A model generated the notes under the pieces. It had not been told where the DNA came from. It saw nothing but the letters and a program-made list of their open reading frames with translations, and did no database searches. Below are positions 19,595 to 23,411 of a DNA stretch of 23,411 nucleotides, piece by piece (position 1 is the first letter of the stretch; every line of letters begins with the position of its first letter). Source of the stretch: Rhizophagus sp. LPA8_4_AMF (Eukaryota; Glomeromycota; Glomeromycetes; Glomerales; Glomeraceae); contig JADRCO010001028.1 in NCBI GenBank assembly GCA_021464525.1, forward strand, positions 1 to 23,411, in the 5' to 3' direction. Made by a program: the position numbers and the translations under genes.

Positions 19595-21332
19595 TATATT
19601 TTTTATTTCATTTACGAAAATTTATTTCTTTTTTGTTTCAGGTTAGTCCTCCTAAATTAAAAATCATAATTTTATTGTTTATTACTTGATAAGCTTATAA
19701 AAGTAAGAATATCAATATAAATAATCAAATTATGTATTTTATCCGTTTTAATATACTGTAGAATGGCATAATAATAATTTAACGAACATGACGTATAGTA
19801 ATTAATATTAATTAAATTATAAAAGTTTAATGTCTTCCACTACTCTAAAGCATCATTATGGCAACAATTAGGACATAAACATTTTTCTTATTATTTGAAT
19901 TTGAAATTCTACTGGAATTTTGTCTTGCTACAGAAAAAAACGCCGTATTATAAAATGAAATTGTAGTCAAAACCGTCAATCATCACGTGACATGATGTTA
20001 TTCAGCTCGGTCACGCTCCGGGGTTAGTTATAGAATTAAAAATTCGTGTTAAACCCTTTCCTTTTTACATTTACATATTAACAAGATGATAATAATCCAA
20101 AAAAAAAAACAAAAATCAATTAGTTTTACATCAAAATGGAAATTCATTGATTATAATTTCATGTGATTACCAATGTGATTTGTATTTCGTTAAAAACAGT
20201 TTAACTATAAAATATTTTATAAATACATTTTCTAAAAGTAAACTGAATTTACAATTTATAATATTAAATAATACTTAAAAGATTTAAAGAAAAATTTATG
20301 AAATTTAAAAATTATAAATAATGAAATTACTTTAGCCTATTAAAACCTATTTATTTATAACTATTTAGCAAAAAAAAATTTACGTGAAAAGTTCAAAATT
20401 TAAGCTATCTAAAAAAGTATAATTTGATATGATTTGTATTACACGTTAAATTTTTAGATGATAACTGAAAATTCGGAATTTTAAGCAGGCAAATATGCCT
20501 GCGAAGTTCTACAAACGAAGGATAACAAAATTTTGAAACAAATAAAAATTTCTTTAACTATTAAAATTTATTACCCACATAAATGTTACACGAAAAATAT
20601 CATGTTATTTATTATTTATGCGCAAAAAAAAGCAGGTCATCAGATCACTAACCCGTCGTCACTACAAGTGGTACTATACTGGCTAGTTAAATTATTAGTA
20701 ATACACAAATTGCATCAATTATCATTTTTACGTTAAATTACGTATTACTAAAGATGGTTACTCGGTCCTGCCGGTCCTGACTGAATTTTATGACCGGAAC
20801 CTGTATTTTTTCGGTCAGCTTAGAAAATGTAGTACAAAGCTGCAGATCATTATCTTTTTTCGATAAAGACCGATGAAAGTCAAAAATGACCTTCTAAATC
20901 TATTTAGTAAAACTTATAGACAGACTTTTAATACGTAAATTTTAAATTTGATAAACATTTGCCCGACATAGTTGAATTTTTAAAAATAATATCAATTTTC
21001 ATTGATGTAAAAAATATGCATTTAAGATAACTATTAGAAAAATAAAAAAAGTAATGTACCATTTATATACAAAAATAAAAAAAATATGATTTATTAATAG
21101 AAGTTTGCATATATCCAAGATTAATTTAAATTTGCATGCAATTTCAATATATATTGCTTATGAGAGATACTGTATATGATAATTTAATCAATGTAATTAA
21201 TTTATGAAATTTATTTGTGTTCCCGAAATTCAAAAACAATAATTAATAAACAAATTAATCAACTAAAATTAATTATTGGAAATATCAAAATAAGTAGTAA
21301 TAAACAACTTTTCGTGTATCATTGATTATATG
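19595..21332. other. Gene-free, repeat-scarred region
   Basis: No gene supported. Content: a CACGTG-containing patch followed by a GC-richer block at about 19980-20020; a perfect 7-bp-stem hairpin GCAGGCA-AATA-TGCCTGC at 20485-20502; a less AT-rich block at 20632-20690; and GGTC-rich sequence at about 20760-20830 and 20865-20895 (CGGTCCTG, TGACCGG, TCGGTCAG) that resembles scattered units of the foldback element at 21652. The rest is AT-rich with no open frame worth reporting. Confidence 0.4.
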
Positions 21333-21605
21333 AAGTGATCAAAATATGCATATCATTAGTCTACTTCAGAATTGATCGATCATGATTTTTAAAAATATTG
21401 TCTAACTGTAGAATGATCATTAAGTGAACCACCAAAAACGTAGGTCATTTTGATTGAGGCGAGTTAACATGATCAATCAATCATTCTTCTCAAAATTAAA
21501 CTTTAATTAATCGCAAATTTTGGTTGGTTTTTAGTTTTTGTGATCAAAATGGCAATTGACCAATTCTGAAGTAGATTATTATTATAAAGTGATCAAAATT
21601 TGCAT
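21333..21605. mobile_element. MITE-like element inside near-identical GATC-containing direct repeats
   Basis: The core runs from TCTACTTCAGAATTG (21360-21374) to its exact complement CAATTCTGAAGTAGA (21561-21575), a 15-bp perfect terminal inverted repeat that extends imperfectly. Outside it lie direct repeats AAGTGATCAAAATATGCAT (21333-21351) and AAGTGATCAAAATTTGCAT (21587-21605), 18 of 19 identical. TGATCAAAAT also occurs inside the element (21541) and again at 21605. There is no transposase, so it would be non-autonomous. The flanking repeats are too far from the ends to be simple target duplications. Confidence 0.6.
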
Positions 21606-21651
21606 GATCAAAATTTGTGTATCGCTATTATAAAGTTATCAAATAACATAC

Positions 21652-22060
21652 ATGGCAACGGTCACGGTCATAACCGTTTATGACCGGTCATGACCGTGAC
21701 CGATATCGGTCAGTCAAAGACCTCTGACCGACCGTTTAACCGACCAGTTTGACCGACCGTTTGACTGACCGTTTAACCAACCGTTTAACCGATGAGGGAT
21801 AAAAAAAAGTGCGAAACTATTAAAAAAACATTTTCACAACGTTTCTCTAATAATTTAGCTAAAAAACATTGCGATTATATAATAAAAACGGTTTTGCAAC
21901 ATTTTTTTTTTTATCACTCATCGGTCAAACAGTCGGTTAAATGGTCGGTCAAATGGTCAGTCAAACGGTCAACCAAAACGGTCAGTCAAACGGTCGGTCG
22001 GTCAAAGGCTCTTAACCGGTTATGACTGACCGATGACCGACCGTGACCGACCGTTGTCAT
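21652..22060. mobile_element. 409-bp foldback element built of GACC/GGTC iterons
   Basis: The left end ATGGCAACGGTCACGGTC and the right end GACCGACCGTTGTCAT are inverted. Each arm (about 21652-21790 and 21920-22060) is a run of short units such as GACCGACCGTTTGAC and GACCGTTTAACC, in opposite orientation. A second inverted pair lies inside: CGATGAGGGATAAAAAAAA (21790 on) against the complement of TTTTTTTTTATCACTCATCG (ending 21923). The element could fold into one long hairpin with a loop of roughly 70 bases. It encodes nothing believable; the frame 21792-22025 arises from the repeats. It resembles foldback/MITE elements in which the arms grow by tandem duplication. Confidence 0.8.
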
Positions 22061-22096
22061 CTCTATACGTGATCATTAGATCACTCAATTCGACAA

Positions 22097-22103
22097 TATA
22101 AAT
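22097..22103 (+). promoter_or_regulatory. Candidate TATA box of the secreted peptide gene
   Basis: TATAAAT lies 164 bases before the ATG at 22267, in the only stretch between the foldback element and the gene. The following sequence to the ATG is C/A/T-rich with few G, as expected of a fungal 5' leader. Such motifs are frequent by chance at this AT content. Confidence 0.3.
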
Positions 22104-22266
22104 ATTCTCAGATTTTTATCGCATTTCTCGCATTTCTATCTTCATTCTCAATATTTTATCAAAAAAATAAAAAAATAAAATACATTAAAACTTACATTCT
22201 TTACTTGAACAACTTTCAAAATCCATACCATAAAACACTTCCTTCTTCCTTAAGCCTTAAGACATC

Positions 22267-22401
22267 ATGAAGTTAATTTTGCTTTTCACAATCCTCTTGT
22301 CACTTGTCATTATTTCCCAAGCAACTCCTCTAAGAACTATTGAAAAAAGAAAAGATTGTCCTTCACATGAAGGACAAAGTTGTCATGGCGAGGGATATTA
22401 G
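22267..22401 (+). CDS. Small secreted peptide precursor with Kex2-type site, 44 residues
   Basis: The frame begins MKLILLFTILLSLVIISQA, a textbook signal peptide (Lys2, hydrophobic core, cleavage likely after residue 19). A short pro-segment ends in EKR (residues 26-28), a dibasic site of the kind cut by Kex2. The last 16 residues (KDCPSHEGQSCHGEGY) would be released; they carry two Cys (31 and 39) that could pair, and Gly/His. This layout is that of processed secreted peptides, such as pheromones or candidate effectors, but no family is recognised. A clear intron-like segment (GTACAT at 22412 to TTTTTTTCAG at 22492) lies just after the stop, probably in the 3' untranslated region. The foldback element ends about 200 bases upstream. 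Confidence 0.6.
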   Translation: MKLILLFTILLSLVIISQATPLRTIEKRKDCPSHEGQSCHGEGY

Positions 22402-23411
22402 CACTACAAAAGTACATTATATTTTCAATTTCCTATTATTTGTTCTTGTTTTTGAATTTCTGAAAGTAACTCTTATTTTACATTTTTTTCAGTGAGGCTG
22501 GATCACGTAGATTTTAAATTTTTTTGTTTGTAAAAATTTTGTTTGTTTATTTTGAGTGACCGTAAAAATTATTAATCACGTGTAATACAAGATCTGTACA
22601 ATGTTAAAATTTTTTATCGCTTCTTTTATTAAAATAGAGAAAAAATCCTCAATTCCTTATGAAACTTCATATAGACTAATAAAAACGTGCAAAAATTTAT
22701 TTACAAATAAAATTTCTTTAACTATTATAAAAACAGAAGAATGAAAGTGTAAAAATCTGAAAGCATCAAAACATAAATCTTTTTATATAATTATAATAAA
22801 AAGAGATTACTTAATAATATTTAGCATAAATTTATTTTTTTTTTCTGTGCACCCACACAAAAATGTAAATAATGTTTTTTGAGACAAAATTCTGTCCGTA
22901 AAAATTGAAGCATGGAAGGTGTAAAAATTAAATCCTAACTAAGCTAGGACCCAGAAATATATATATAGGGGTCAGGTGGCGAAATATTTTTTTACTATGA
23001 GCTGTACGCAGAGACGTTTTATATGAGTAGTACACATAATTGATACCTGATATTGAAAATCCTGCAAAAATACGCAAATAAAATTTCAGACATTAAGTTT
23101 ATATTAATTATTTTATTATGGCTTCTATATTATTTATGTGAAAAATATAAAATTTTTATCCTAATTCCAATAATATATTATATAATTATATAAGATTAGC
23201 CAAATTTAGGCCAAAAATATGCAAACTAATTTTTTAGATATAAAAACTTTGATAAAAAATACGCAATTTTGATGACCTAACTATGGACAAAAAAATCTTA
23301 AATTGTACGCAAATCAAAACTTTACTCCGTTTAACTCCACTATCCCTATAAAAAATCTGTATATGGAAATGATACGTTTTGTATACATTTTATATATGTT
23401 TTTATAGATTC
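22402..23411. other. 3' flank of the peptide gene and AT-rich DNA
   Basis: After the putative 3'-UTR intron (22412-22492), no gene is seen. The stretch has a small palindrome CCTAACTAAGCTAGG (22936-22950) and several scattered TACGCAA motifs between 23070 and 23310, with no array structure. No RNA gene was recognised. Confidence 0.4.

Noticed and set aside
20632..20700. tRNA-like or SINE-like block on the minus strand
   Set aside because: A short match to an A-box-like AGTATAGT and a GGGTTAGTG stretch was seen, but no cloverleaf could be drawn and the B box is poor.
21792..22025. 77-codon frame with repeated VKWSVKWSVKRS
   Set aside because: The repeats are the translated GGTC iterons of the foldback element, not a protein repeat.
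21652..22060. CRISPR-like array
   Set aside because: The short units are contiguous, inverted between arms and without unique spacers; the genome is eukaryotic.

Overview
The window looks like nuclear DNA of an arbuscular mycorrhizal fungus, most likely Rhizophagus (Glomeromycota). The basis is very AT-rich sequence, short introns (mostly 60-150 nt) with GTAAGT/GTATGT-type donors and TACTAAT-like branch points, and members of families known to be strongly expanded there: tyrosine-kinase-like (TKL) protein kinases with a C-x2-C zinc-ribbon head and a T/SSGNxDIDKFI linker, F-box proteins of the LPELTYEVIKYFQND type, and AIG1-like GTPases. This assignment rests on recognising the families, not on a database search.

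Layout. 1-4018 is mostly non-coding: a possible 32-residue membrane peptide (477-575) and a decayed minus-strand gene (1156-2700) that once encoded an AIG1/GIMAP-like GTPase domain, a coiled coil and a hedgehog/intein-type Hint domain. 4019-5624 (+) is an F-box gene readable end to end only across two single-base homopolymer losses. 5625-6457 is spacer with a short interstitial telomere-like tract. 6458-11567 (-) is the centrepiece. What first looks like a row of separate kinase fragments joins through introns of compatible phase into one 9-exon reading frame of about 1,456 residues with four tandem zinc-ribbon plus kinase modules. Modules 1 and 2 have Asn in place of the catalytic Asp, module 3 is truncated and has lost its glycine loop and ATP lysine, and only the last module keeps every catalytic residue. 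12267-14509 (-) is a three-exon F-box/LRR gene with a long poly-Asp insert. It is divergent from a four-exon SAM-dependent methyltransferase (15418-16450, +) that carries an N-myristoylation-type start.

16451-23411 is gene-poor and repeat-rich. It holds a diverged direct repeat, a tentative two-exon 45-residue gene, several small inverted-repeat (MITE-like) elements, a 409-bp foldback element built from GACC/GGTC iterons, and a 44-residue secreted peptide precursor with a signal peptide and a Kex2-type KR site, a candidate for secreted signalling.

The genes do not form an operon or pathway. The F-box and kinase genes belong to large lineage-specific families. The tandem kinase gene, three degenerate modules followed by one intact kinase, has the architecture of a pseudokinase-regulated kinase and is the most unusual item here. 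All splice sites were chosen by eye from frame, phase and consensus, without transcript evidence.
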